From the NCBI RefSeq assembly GCF_025152575.1, contig NZ_CP102293.1:744001-808000 (forward strand): a DNA stretch of 64,000 nucleotides, read 5' to 3'. Source of the DNA: Subdoligranulum variabile (lineage in GTDB: Bacteria; Bacillota; Clostridia; Oscillospirales; Ruminococcaceae). The notes below the pieces were generated by a model. It worked only from the letters and a program-made list of their open reading frames with translations, did not search any database and was not told the DNA's origin. The translations under genes were made by a program, and so were the position numbers. Below are positions 49,775 through 57,927 of this stretch, piece by piece (the first letter of the stretch is position 1; each line of letters starts with the position of its first letter).

Positions 49775-49803
49775 ATTGTACCGCCGCGCCGGGCAAATTG
49801 CAA
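49775..49803 (-). promoter_or_regulatory. Promoter of the 276-aa membrane protein gene
   Basis: Minus strand TTGCAA (49803-49798), 17-nt spacer, TACAAT (49780-49775). It lies just before the divergent SpoIID gene. Confidence 0.72.
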
Positions 49804-49821
49804 GCGTGAGGGAATCGAGCC

Positions 49822-50817
49822 TTGAAAAAGACATTGCTGTACGCCGTATTGCTGGGGGTGCTGGCCGCTCTGGCCCCCTTTTCCGTTTTGCTGCTGCCGT
49901 CCGGATCATCGACCTCTCAGGTCCCGCAGGCCACCCCCGCCCCTACAGCGGAGATCCCGGCACTGACGCCCCCTCCCCTGGCCGAGACCCCCGTGACCGA
50001 TGCCGACGCCGGGGCGGACTTAGCCTTATACGACGCCGCCGTCGGGCAGACGATCACGGTGCCGGTGGAGGAATTTCTCATCGGGGCCGCCGCCTGCGAA
50101 CTGCCGCCGGACTGGCCCGACGACGCCATCCAGGCCCAGATGGTGGCCAGCCACAGCTATGCCCTCTCACTGGGAGAGGAACCCATGCAGGTAAACAGCG
50201 CCCTGTGCGCCGGCTGGACCGACGCCGATGTCCTGCGGGCGCGCTGGGGCGACGCCTATGAGGAAAACCAGGCCCGGTTCGCTGCCCTGGCCGAAGAAGT
50301 CTGCGGGGCACTGCTCTGCTACGACGGCGCCCCGGCAGCGGCCTGCTACCACAGCATCAGCGCCGGCAAAACCGAAGCCAGCCAGAACGTCTGGCTGACG
50401 GCCCTGCCCTATCTCCAGGGGGTGGATTCCCCCTGGGACAAGACGGTGTCCGACTACGAAGTTTCCATCACCTACAGTACCGAACAGATGGCCACCCTGC
50501 TGCAGGGCCTGGGCCTGACCCCCGGTGACGATCCGGCCGCCTGGTTCGGAGAGACGCAATGGGACGACGCCGGGTATGTGGACACCATGGAAGTCTGCGG
50601 CGAGACGTTCCGGGGCACCACGCTGCGCAGCGCCCTGGCGCTGCGGTCGGCCTGCTTTACGGTAGCTTATGAGGGTGATGCCTTTACGGTGACTACCCGC
50701 GGCTACGGTCACGGCGTGGGACTGAGCCAGTACGGTGCCAAGGCCATGGCCGAGGGCGGCGCTGACTGGCGGGAGATCCTGACCTACTACTTTCCCGGCT
50801 GCGAAGTGGCGGAATAA
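49822..50817 (+). CDS. SpoIID/LytB-domain protein
   Basis: 331 residues. The start is TTG at 49822 with GAGGGA upstream. A signal anchor (LLYAVLLGVLAALAPFSVLL) is followed by a Pro/Thr-rich linker to about residue 60. The SpoIID domain then runs to the end. EFLIGAAACELPPDWP contains the catalytic Glu region, and GYGHGVGLSQYGAKAMAEGG is the C-terminal signature. SpoIID is a lytic transglycosylase that thins peptidoglycan during engulfment; this could also be a vegetative cell-wall enzyme. No other sporulation gene is near. Confidence 0.9.
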   Translation: MKKTLLYAVLLGVLAALAPFSVLLLPSGSSTSQVPQATPAPTAEIPALTPPPLAETPVTDADAGADLALYDAAVGQTITVPVEEFLIGAAACELPPDWPDDAIQAQMVASHSYALSLGEEPMQVNSALCAGWTDADVLRARWGDAYEENQARFAALAEEVCGALLCYDGAPAAACYHSISAGKTEASQNVWLTALPYLQGVDSPWDKTVSDYEVSITYSTEQMATLLQGLGLTPGDDPAAWFGETQWDDAGYVDTMEVCGETFRGTTLRSALALRSACFTVAYEGDAFTVTTRGYGHGVGLSQYGAKAMAEGGADWREILTYYFPGCEVAE

Positions 50818-50845
50818 AAAACAAGCCTCCGTAAAGGAGGCTTGT
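50818..50845. terminator. Bidirectional terminator
   Basis: ACAAGCCTCC/GGAGGCTTGT stem (10 bp) with A- and T-runs, between the SpoIID gene (+) and the PTS gene (-). Confidence 0.88.
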
Positions 50846-50850
50846 GGATT

Positions 50851-52728
50851 TTATCCGCGCAGCGGTTTTTTCAGCAGGGCCAGCAGAACCGCCCCCAGCA
50901 GGGAGCCCGCCGCCAGAGCCAGCAGAAAGCCCGGCGGGTTGCGGATGACGGCGATGAGGAAGATGCCGCCGTGGGGGGCGGGACAGCCGCAGTTCTGCAG
51001 CACGCTCAGGAATCCCGCCAGGCCGCTGCCGATGATGCAGGCAGGCCCCACCCGCAGAGGATCCCGCAGCGCAAAGGAGAGAGCGCCTTCCGTCACAAAG
51101 GAGGCTCCCATCAGCAGGTTCTGAGGGGCCGTGCGGCGCTCAGCGGGGGTGAACCGGTTGGGGAAAAGCAGGCAGGACAGTCCCACCGCCAGAGGCGGTA
51201 CCATCCCCCCCACCATGACGGCGGCCATGATATCGTACTGGTTGCTGACCAACGCCAGCGTACCGGTGAGGTAGGCTGCCTTGTTGATGGGGCCGCCGTA
51301 ATCGGTGGCCATCAGAGCCCCCAGGAGAGCTCCCAGAGCCAGCCGGCTGCCCCCCTGCATGGTGTCCAGCAGATCACAAAGCCAGAGATTGAAATGCCCC
51401 AGGGGCGGGTTGACGATAAGCACCATCAGCGCACCAACGCCCAGCAGACTCAGAACCGGCGTCAGCAGCCCGGTGCGTACCTGTTCCAGTTCGGAGGGCA
51501 GCTTCCGGCCGATCCAGTTGAGCAGCCGGATCAGCAGTCCCGCCGCAAAGCCCGCCACCAGAGCCCCCCAGAATCCGCTGGAAACCCAGTTTTCCTCGGG
51601 GCCGATGGTGGTGCCCAGCTGGGCCAGGTAGCCGCCCATCAGGCCCGGCATGAAAGCCGGCATATCGCTGATGCTGTAAGCGATGAAAGCTGCCAGCACC
51701 GGATAGATCAGCACAAAAGCCGCCCGGCCCACAGTGTCCATCATATCGGTCACCGGGCTGGGAGCTCCCAGCTGGGCGAAGAGCAGTGCCAGGGCGATGA
51801 GCACACCGCCCGCCACCACAAAGGGCAGCATATGGGAGATACCGCTCATCAGGTGGCGGTAAGCTTCCCGGCACTGTTCTCTCCAGTCATTGGCACGGAA
51901 ACCGTCGCCGCCGCGGTAGACCGGCACATTGCTCTCCGCCGCGCGGTCCAGCACCGCGCCGGGATTCCGGATGGCCTCCCGCGCCGAGACCGATACCATC
52001 CGTTTGCCCACAAACCGCGCTGTGGAGACCGCACGGTCGGCGGCCACGATGATACAGTCTGCCCCGGCGATGTCATCGGGGGTCAGAGGGTTGCTGACCC
52101 CCGCCGCGCCGTCCGTTTCCACCTTCAGCCGCACGCCCCGGTCCTGGGCGGCTTTCTGGAGTGCCTCGGCGGCCAGATAGGTATGGGCCAGCCCTGTAGG
52201 GCAGGCGGTCACCGCCACAAAGCGCCAGGCTTCCGGTTTTGTGTGCTTTTTATGCTTCGCTTTCGGCTCGTCGGCCGCCTCCTGCTCGGCGATCAGGTCG
52301 CAGAACGCCTGGGGCGATTCTGCTCCGATGAGCCGCTCACACAGGTCCTTGTCCAGCATCAGGGTGGCCAGTTCCGCCAGCACCTGCACATGCAGATCGT
52401 TGGCATCTGCCGGAGCGGCGATGAGGAACATCATCCGCAGCGGTTCCCCGTCCGGCGTGTCACAGGCCAGCGGAGGGTCCAGCGTCAGTGCCGCCAGGCC
52501 CGGCTCCCGCACCGCCGCACTCTTGGCGTGGGGAATGGCCAGACCGCCGCCCACGCAGGTGCCGCCCAGCGCTTCCCGCGCCTGCACATCCGCCGCAAAT
52601 GCCTGCGTATCGGTCAGATTCCCGCCGGCAGCCATCAGCTCCACGAGAATCTGCAGCGCCGCCTGCAGGGAATCGGCCTGCCGGTTCAGCGCGACGCTGC
52701 CGGGCTGCAGATGATCCGTTATGTGCAT
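50851..52728 (-). CDS. Fructose-type PTS transporter, subunits IIABC fused
   Basis: 625 residues. The IIA domain has phospho-His H67 in GLAIPHAKSA. The IIB domain has phospho-Cys C176 in VAVTACPTGLAHTYLA. IIC follows from about residue 290 with eight or so helices. It takes up and phosphorylates fructose or a related sugar. No fruK or fruR is adjacent; the MsmX-like ATPase lies before it and a PFK pair is elsewhere. CAGGAGGG lies upstream. The gap to the preceding gene holds a terminator only 30 nt from its start. Confidence 0.93.
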   Translation of the reverse strand: MHITDHLQPGSVALNRQADSLQAALQILVELMAAGGNLTDTQAFAADVQAREALGGTCVGGGLAIPHAKSAAVREPGLAALTLDPPLACDTPDGEPLRMMFLIAAPADANDLHVQVLAELATLMLDKDLCERLIGAESPQAFCDLIAEQEAADEPKAKHKKHTKPEAWRFVAVTACPTGLAHTYLAAEALQKAAQDRGVRLKVETDGAAGVSNPLTPDDIAGADCIIVAADRAVSTARFVGKRMVSVSAREAIRNPGAVLDRAAESNVPVYRGGDGFRANDWREQCREAYRHLMSGISHMLPFVVAGGVLIALALLFAQLGAPSPVTDMMDTVGRAAFVLIYPVLAAFIAYSISDMPAFMPGLMGGYLAQLGTTIGPEENWVSSGFWGALVAGFAAGLLIRLLNWIGRKLPSELEQVRTGLLTPVLSLLGVGALMVLIVNPPLGHFNLWLCDLLDTMQGGSRLALGALLGALMATDYGGPINKAAYLTGTLALVSNQYDIMAAVMVGGMVPPLAVGLSCLLFPNRFTPAERRTAPQNLLMGASFVTEGALSFALRDPLRVGPACIIGSGLAGFLSVLQNCGCPAPHGGIFLIAVIRNPPGFLLALAAGSLLGAVLLALLKKPLRG

Positions 52729-52754
52729 GGGGGAATCCCTCCTGTGTCTTGTGT

Positions 52755-52788
52755 AAAAAAGGCGGCCCCGCCGCAGCGGAGCCGCCTT
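52755..52788 (-). terminator. Terminator after the MsmX-like gene
   Basis: AAGGCGGC/GCCGCCTT outer stem with an inner CCGC/GCGG stem and TTTTTT on the minus strand. The next start codon is about 27 nt beyond. Confidence 0.85.
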
Positions 52789-52806
52789 GTAAAATCCGAC
52801 CGGAAA

Positions 52807-53919
52807 TCAGTTGAGCAGCGTCTTCTCGGTCTCGGGATCGAACAGATGGATCTTGTTGGTATCCATAGCAACCACAACCTTGTCGCCGCGGCGGGACTTG
52901 GAGGTGGGCGCCACACGAGCCATCAGGTTCTGGCCCTTGTAGGTCAGGTAGAGGTAGATCTCGGCGCCCATCAGCTCGGAGACTTCCACTTCGGTGTCCA
53001 GATGGCTGTTGGGATGCTTGGCCAGGAATTCCTCATCGTCCTTGATGTCCTCGGGACGGATGCCGACCTTCAGCGTCTTGCCGACGTAGGCGTCCAGCTT
53101 GCCGTCCGCAGTCTTCTCGGTGGGCAGCGGGATGATGGTGCCGGCCAGGTCGATGGTGTACTGGTTGCCGTTCTTGTCCAGCTTGCCGTCCAGGAAGTTC
53201 ATCTGGGGGCTGCCGATGAAGCCGGCAACGAAGATGTTGCAGGGATAATCGTACAGGTTCTGCGGGGTATCCACCTGCTGGATCAGGCCGTCCTTCATGA
53301 CGACGATGCGGTCGCCCATCGTCATGGCCTCGGTCTGGTCATGGGTAACATAGATGAAGGTGGTGGCCAGCTTCTTGTGCAGCTTGATGATCTCGGTGCG
53401 CATGCTGGTACGGAGCTTGGCGTCCAGGTTGGACAGAGGCTCGTCGAGCAGGAAGACCGCCGGGTTACGGACCATGGCGCGGCCCAGGGCAACACGCTGG
53501 CGCTGACCACCGGACAGGGCCTTCGGCTTACGGTCGAGCAGGTGCTCGATCTCCAGGATCTTGGCGGCTTCACGGACGCGCTTGTCGATCTCGTCCTTGG
53601 GCATCTTGCGCAGCTCCAGGCCGAACGCCATGTTCTTGTACACGGTCATGTGCGGGTACAGAGCGTAGTTCTGGAACACCATCGCGATGTCACGGTCTTT
53701 CGGCGGGACGTCGTTGATCAGGCGGTCGCCGATGTACATCTCACCGCCGGAGATCTCCTCCAGGCCGGCGATCATACGCAGGGTGGTGGACTTACCGCAG
53801 CCGGAAGGACCGACGAAGACGATAAATTCCTTATCAGCGATCTCAAGGCTGAAATCGGGAACGGCAACAACGTTACCGGGGTAAACCTTTTTCACGTGAC
53901 GGCAGCTGATAGAAGCCAT
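52807..53919 (-). CDS. Sugar ABC transporter ATP-binding protein (MsmX/UgpC/MalK type)
   Basis: 370 residues. Walker A is GPSGCGKSTT, the signature is LSGGQRQRVALGRA, Walker B is AVFLLDEPLSNLDA, and the switch His is in VTHDQTEA. The C-terminal TOBE/OB domain (about 240-370) is typical of carbohydrate importers. No permease or binding-protein genes are beside it, so it is probably a shared ATPase for several sugar importers, as MsmX is. The start at 53919 has GGAGGG upstream. A GC-rich hairpin at 53946-53962 is in its leader. Confidence 0.95.
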   Translation of the reverse strand: MASISCRHVKKVYPGNVVAVPDFSLEIADKEFIVFVGPSGCGKSTTLRMIAGLEEISGGEMYIGDRLINDVPPKDRDIAMVFQNYALYPHMTVYKNMAFGLELRKMPKDEIDKRVREAAKILEIEHLLDRKPKALSGGQRQRVALGRAMVRNPAVFLLDEPLSNLDAKLRTSMRTEIIKLHKKLATTFIYVTHDQTEAMTMGDRIVVMKDGLIQQVDTPQNLYDYPCNIFVAGFIGSPQMNFLDGKLDKNGNQYTIDLAGTIIPLPTEKTADGKLDAYVGKTLKVGIRPEDIKDDEEFLAKHPNSHLDTEVEVSELMGAEIYLYLTYKGQNLMARVAPTSKSRRGDKVVVAMDTNKIHLFDPETEKTLLN

Positions 53920-53970
53920 GACAAAACCCTCCAATTGGTATTTGTGCCCCCGTGGCGGGGGCTGATTTAC

Positions 53971-53999
53971 TTGACACGACTATAATAACAGGTTAAAAT
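53971..53999 (+). promoter_or_regulatory. Promoter of the AraC-type regulator gene at 54041
   Basis: TTGACA (53971-53976), 17-nt spacer, TAAAAT (53994-53999). A minus-strand TATTAT overlaps it and may be the -10 of the divergent MsmX-like gene. Confidence 0.75.
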
Positions 54000-54040
54000 G
54001 AGTTTGGAAATAGCATTTTATTGATATTGGAGTGTCGAAA

Positions 54041-54814
54041 TTGATATTTGAGCCGGAAATTTACTGCGCCTGTTCCAAAACCGCAGAACTGGACGGCACC
54101 GCCCCACTGAAACTGGACGGTGCCGGGCTGTGGGTGGGGGTTCTTTCCCGGGGGGACTGTCTGCTGGAGGGCTGCGAGCAGCCCGGGCAGAGCGGCGATG
54201 TGCTGCTGGGGACCTCTCCCCTGACGCTGACGCCCCGCAGCGACTGCCATCTGGTGGCGGTGCGGCTGACCGGCTACTGTGCTGACGCCTATCTGCTGCG
54301 GCTGGGTGCAGCCCGCTGGGCGGACGGTGCCTCCTGCCCGGGTGCCGCCGAACTGGTGGCACAGCTCCTGGGCAGCAGCACACCGGCCATGGCCTACGCC
54401 CTGCTGTGTGCGGTGGGCAAGGCTGACGAGACCGCCCGACCGCTGCCCGCCCTGGTGGCGGAGGCGGTGGAGGCCATCCGTCAGAATTACATGGCCCTGT
54501 ACGGGGTGGAGGAACTGAGCGAGCAGCTGGGGGTGACCAAAAGCCACCTGGTCCGCGCCTTCAAGCAGGCGCTGGGAGTCCCCCCGGGCAAATATCTGAC
54601 CTCCATGCGCATCGAGGCGGTCAAGACGCTGCTGCTCAGCGACGAGTACAATCTGGAGATGATCGCCGGGCTTACCGGTTTTTCCGGCGCCAACTATCTG
54701 TGCCGGGTCTTCAAGCGGGAGGTAGGGGTCTCCCCTGCGGCCTGGCGTGCCGCCGCGGCGCCGCCCCCCGCCGTGCCCAAGCTGCCGCCCCGCAGCGAGG
54801 AAATGTTCGTCTGA
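54041..54814 (+). CDS. AraC-family transcriptional regulator (1)
   Basis: 257 residues from a TTG at 54041, preferred because GGAG lies 8 nt upstream; GTG at 54032 is in frame but overlaps the site. The N-terminal sensor is beta-rich. The C-terminal pair of helix-turn-helix motifs is YGVEELSEQLGVTKSHLVRAF and NLEMIAGLTGFSGANYLCRVF. It diverges from the MsmX-like and PTS genes and probably controls them and itself in response to a sugar. Confidence 0.93.
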   Translation: MIFEPEIYCACSKTAELDGTAPLKLDGAGLWVGVLSRGDCLLEGCEQPGQSGDVLLGTSPLTLTPRSDCHLVAVRLTGYCADAYLLRLGAARWADGASCPGAAELVAQLLGSSTPAMAYALLCAVGKADETARPLPALVAEAVEAIRQNYMALYGVEELSEQLGVTKSHLVRAFKQALGVPPGKYLTSMRIEAVKTLLLSDEYNLEMIAGLTGFSGANYLCRVFKREVGVSPAAWRAAAAPPPAVPKLPPRSEEMFV

Positions 54815-54820
54815 TACAGC

Positions 54821-54856
54821 AAAACAGGCGCAGCCTTACGGCTGCGCCTGTTTTTA
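54821..54856. terminator. Bidirectional terminator between convergent genes
   Basis: AAAACAGGCGCAGCC/GGCTGCGCCTGTTTTT, a 15-bp stem with TTAC loop, between the AraC gene and galE. Confidence 0.92.
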
Positions 54857-54870
54857 TCTTATACGGGGAA

Positions 54871-55896
54871 TTACTGCTGAGTCTTGTAGCCGTCGGGGTT
54901 GTGGCTCTGCCAGTTCCAGCTGTGAGCGCACATCTCCTCGATGCCATACTGGGCTTCCCAGCCCAGTTCCTTCTTGGCCTTGCTGGGATCGCACCAGCAC
55001 TCGGCGATGTCGCCGGGACGGCGCGGGTCGATGACGTAGGGGATCTCCTTGCCGCAGGCCTTGCTGAAAGCATGGATCACATCCAGCACGCTGTAGCCGT
55101 GGCCGGTGCCCAGGTTGCAGATGAAGAGGCCGGGCTTTTCTTCCAGCTTCTTGATGGCTGCCACATGGCCGCGGGCCAGATCCACCACGTGGATGTAGTC
55201 ACGCACGCCGGTTCCGTCGGGGGTGGGGTAATCGTTGCCGAAGACATGGACCTTCTCCAGCTTGCCCACGGCCACCTTGGCGATGTAGGGCACCAGGTTG
55301 TTGGGAATGCCGTTGGGATCCTCGCCGATGAGGCCGGAGGGATGGGCACCAATGGGGTTGAAGTAGCGCAGCAGGGCCACGTTCAGCTCGGGATCGGCGT
55401 GGCAGCAATCGGTGAGGATGCGCTCGGTGAAGACCTTGGTGGTACCGTAGGGGTTGGTGGTGCCGCCCACAGGGAAGTCCTCCCGGATGGGCACGCTGGC
55501 GGGGTCACCGTAGACGGTGGCCGAGGAGGAGAAGATAATGTTATGGCAGTTGTGGCGGCGCATAACATCCAGGATGTTCAGCGTGCAGGCCAGGTTGTTG
55601 GAATAGTACTCGATGGGCTTGGAGACGCTCTCGCCCACCGCCTTGTAGGCTGCGAACTGGATCACGCAGTCGATGTCGGGGTTGTCCGCAAAGATCTTTT
55701 CCACAGTCTCTTTGTCGGTCATATCCGCCTCGACGAAACGGAAGTCTTTACCGGAGATCTTTTTCACGCGGGCCAGTGCCTCGGGGCAGGAATTGTAGAA
55801 GTTGTCCGCGACGACGATGTCGTAACCCGCGGCCAGAAGTTCCACGCAGGTGTGGCTGCCGATATAGCCGGCGCCACCGCTAACCAAAATTGCCAT
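54871..55896 (-). CDS. galE: UDP-glucose 4-epimerase
   Basis: 341 residues. The NAD motif is VSGGAGYIGSHTC, the catalytic site has SSSATVYGDP and NPYGTTKVFTE (YxxxK), and RRPGDIAECWCD is the GalE C-terminal signature. It interconverts UDP-glucose and UDP-galactose for sugar use and glycan synthesis. Start 55896 has AAAGGAG upstream. It follows an AraC regulator on the same strand by about 70 nt and could be under its control. Confidence 0.96.
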   Translation of the reverse strand: MAILVSGGAGYIGSHTCVELLAAGYDIVVADNFYNSCPEALARVKKISGKDFRFVEADMTDKETVEKIFADNPDIDCVIQFAAYKAVGESVSKPIEYYSNNLACTLNILDVMRRHNCHNIIFSSSATVYGDPASVPIREDFPVGGTTNPYGTTKVFTERILTDCCHADPELNVALLRYFNPIGAHPSGLIGEDPNGIPNNLVPYIAKVAVGKLEKVHVFGNDYPTPDGTGVRDYIHVVDLARGHVAAIKKLEEKPGLFICNLGTGHGYSVLDVIHAFSKACGKEIPYVIDPRRPGDIAECWCDPSKAKKELGWEAQYGIEEMCAHSWNWQSHNPDGYKTQQ

Positions 55897-55967
55897 ACCA
55901 ATCGTCTCCTTTATGTTTTCTTGTTGCTTTTTCACGGGCGGCGAGCACCCGTTCCTTACTTCCTATT

Positions 55968-56903
55968 CTACTTTTTCGGGTCAGTTTCGGGAATAGACGT
56001 TTTCGGTGCCTCTTTGTCTTTTTGTTGCCTGTTTTGACGCCGCGCCGGCAGGCCCTGCTGCATGCGCCGGTAGGCGCTGGGGGTGTTGCCGGTGGCCGCA
56101 TGGAACTTCTGGCTGAAGTAGGCGCCCGAACAGTAGCCCAGCTGGGCCGCCACCTCGCCGGGGGTGGCCCCCCGGGCCAGCAGCTGCGCCGCGTATTCCA
56201 GCCGCATGGCGGCAAATTCCTCCATGGCGGTATGACGCAGCCGGGCACGGAAAGCCTGCTGCAGCTGGGTGCGGGTGCACCCCACCGCCGTGCAGACCTC
56301 CTCCACCTTCACTTCGTGGGTCAGGTTCTGGGCAAAGTAGGCCCGGGCCGCCTCCACCAGCGCCGCCTGGCGGCGCTCTCGCCGTACACGCAGGGTGGGT
56401 TTGCGGGGCCGCTTGCACCGCCGTGCCAGCAAAATGAGCAGATTCTCCAGATGGATGGCCAGCTGCTGCCGCGCCCCGAAGGGTACTTCCTCCTTGGGCA
56501 CAGGCTGCACGCCGGGTTCCGCCGGCGGATCGTACAGTTCGGCCACTTCCTTCATGAGCCAGTTCAGGTCATGCTGTTCCGCCGGCTCCGCATGGAACAC
56601 CATGCCCCGGAACCGGTCCATGGCCGCACCGGAGCAGTAGAAATCCATCCGCAGCACCTCGGGCGGGATCTCCCCCATGCTGCGCATGGCAAAGATCTCC
56701 TCGGGCTGATGCAGCAGAATGCCTCCCGCCCGCAGCACCACCCGTTTGTCGTTGCAGCGTTCCTCCACCGTGCCGGTGCGCACATAGACCAGCTGCCATC
56801 CCTGGGTGGGGGTTGCCGCAATCCTGTCCTCGACGCGGCGCTCACCGGCCGATGCCGTCGTCACCGCCTCGATCCGGAGGGGAAAATCCTCTTGGAACGC
56901 CAT
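55968..56903 (-). CDS. AraC-family transcriptional regulator (2)
   Basis: 311 residues. An N-terminal cupin-like sensor (LVYVRTGTVEERCN; GGILLHQPEEIFAM) is followed by the AraC DNA-binding domain near residues 195-285, with VEEVCTAVGCTRTQLQQAF and GEVAAQLGYCSGAYFSQKFH. The C-terminal tail is very basic. It lies 13 nt after the metzincin-like lipoprotein gene, with AAGGAGG upstream, so it probably shares the ClpE-like operon. galE follows and may be a target. Confidence 0.93.
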   Translation of the reverse strand: MAFQEDFPLRIEAVTTASAGERRVEDRIAATPTQGWQLVYVRTGTVEERCNDKRVVLRAGGILLHQPEEIFAMRSMGEIPPEVLRMDFYCSGAAMDRFRGMVFHAEPAEQHDLNWLMKEVAELYDPPAEPGVQPVPKEEVPFGARQQLAIHLENLLILLARRCKRPRKPTLRVRRERRQAALVEAARAYFAQNLTHEVKVEEVCTAVGCTRTQLQQAFRARLRHTAMEEFAAMRLEYAAQLLARGATPGEVAAQLGYCSGAYFSQKFHAATGNTPSAYRRMQQGLPARRQNRQQKDKEAPKTSIPETDPKK

Positions 56904-56916
56904 AGTGCCTCCTTGC

Positions 56917-57909
56917 TCAGACGGTCACCACGCCGCTGTCCGGCCCGAGATCCTGGGGACCGCTGTCTCCGTAATGGAAGATCCCCGGGTCCACCTGCTC
57001 CAGCTGCGGGAATCGCGCAAGCTCGGGACAGGTATCGGTCAGGCCGATGCAGTAGGCCGTCAGCGGACTGATGACCTTGTCAATGGATGTATACAGGTTG
57101 CTGCCGTCCTCGGCATAGGTGCTGAGCATGATGTCGTCGGGATAGGTCTGTTCCACATAGGCGGTCAGCTCTCCATCCACATAGGGATCGCTGCTGCCCT
57201 CATAGAGATCCGGTGCACCGAACAGATGGAGGATCTCGTGGGCGTAGGTCGCCGGGGATTCCGGCTCGGCCTGCGCCGCATAGGGATCGTAGCGGTAGAG
57301 GCAGCAATACTCATAATAGAAATTGGTGCCGTCCTCGGCGTAGTGGGCCATGGTGAAGGAGGTCCCCGACACCGGCAGGAACAGCAGGAGGCCTACCCGG
57401 GCAGTGCCGTACCGCGCCTCCAGTTCCGCCGTGTCCAGCGTGGCGCACAGGGCGTCCATCTCATCCAGGAAGTCGTTGCTCTCCTGGGAGTCCACGCCCC
57501 CGCGCAGCCGGGCATGCAGCGAATAGGTGTAGCACAGCGGGCTGGTGTCGGTGCCGTCATCGTAATAGATTTCGGTTTCGACACCGTAGCCGGCAGCCTG
57601 CCGGGTCAGCCAGTCCACCGCCATAGCCACGCTCTGCTGGGAGGCTGCCCGGGCCTCCCGGGTCCAGATGCTGCCGGTGGCGGCATCGTTGAGATAGACG
57701 CTAACCAGCACGGTGGGGTCTTCCAGCAGACGCACACTGCCGTACAGTTGATCCTCCTGCCCGACGGGTGAGGGCTCCTGGGTCGGTTCCGGCGTGGGAG
57801 CCGGATCCTCCACCGAGGGCATATCCGGTACCACCTGCCGGCTGGGCCGGGGCATGCAGCCGCAGAGCAGCAGGAGGGCCAGCAGCAGGACCGCAAGGCG
57901 TTTTTTCAT
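56917..57909 (-). CDS. Lipoprotein with metzincin-like zinc site
   Basis: 330 residues. The signal peptide ends in LLLLCGC (Cys18 as lipid site). A Pro/Glu linker follows to about residue 52. The domain carries TYAHEILHLFGAPDLYEG, an HEXXHXXGXXD site (H224, E225, H228, D234), and a downstream DDIMLST that could be the Met-turn (M261). The layout resembles snapalysin-like metzincins, in which Asp replaces the third His. It would be a secreted, membrane-anchored protease. AAGGATAG lies upstream. It follows the ClpE-like gene by 18 nt. Confidence 0.8.
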   Translation of the reverse strand: MKKRLAVLLLALLLLCGCMPRPSRQVVPDMPSVEDPAPTPEPTQEPSPVGQEDQLYGSVRLLEDPTVLVSVYLNDAATGSIWTREARAASQQSVAMAVDWLTRQAAGYGVETEIYYDDGTDTSPLCYTYSLHARLRGGVDSQESNDFLDEMDALCATLDTAELEARYGTARVGLLLFLPVSGTSFTMAHYAEDGTNFYYEYCCLYRYDPYAAQAEPESPATYAHEILHLFGAPDLYEGSSDPYVDGELTAYVEQTYPDDIMLSTYAEDGSNLYTSIDKVISPLTAYCIGLTDTCPELARFPQLEQVDPGIFHYGDSGPQDLGPDSGVVTV

Positions 57910-57927
57910 ACTCTATCCTTGTGTGTT

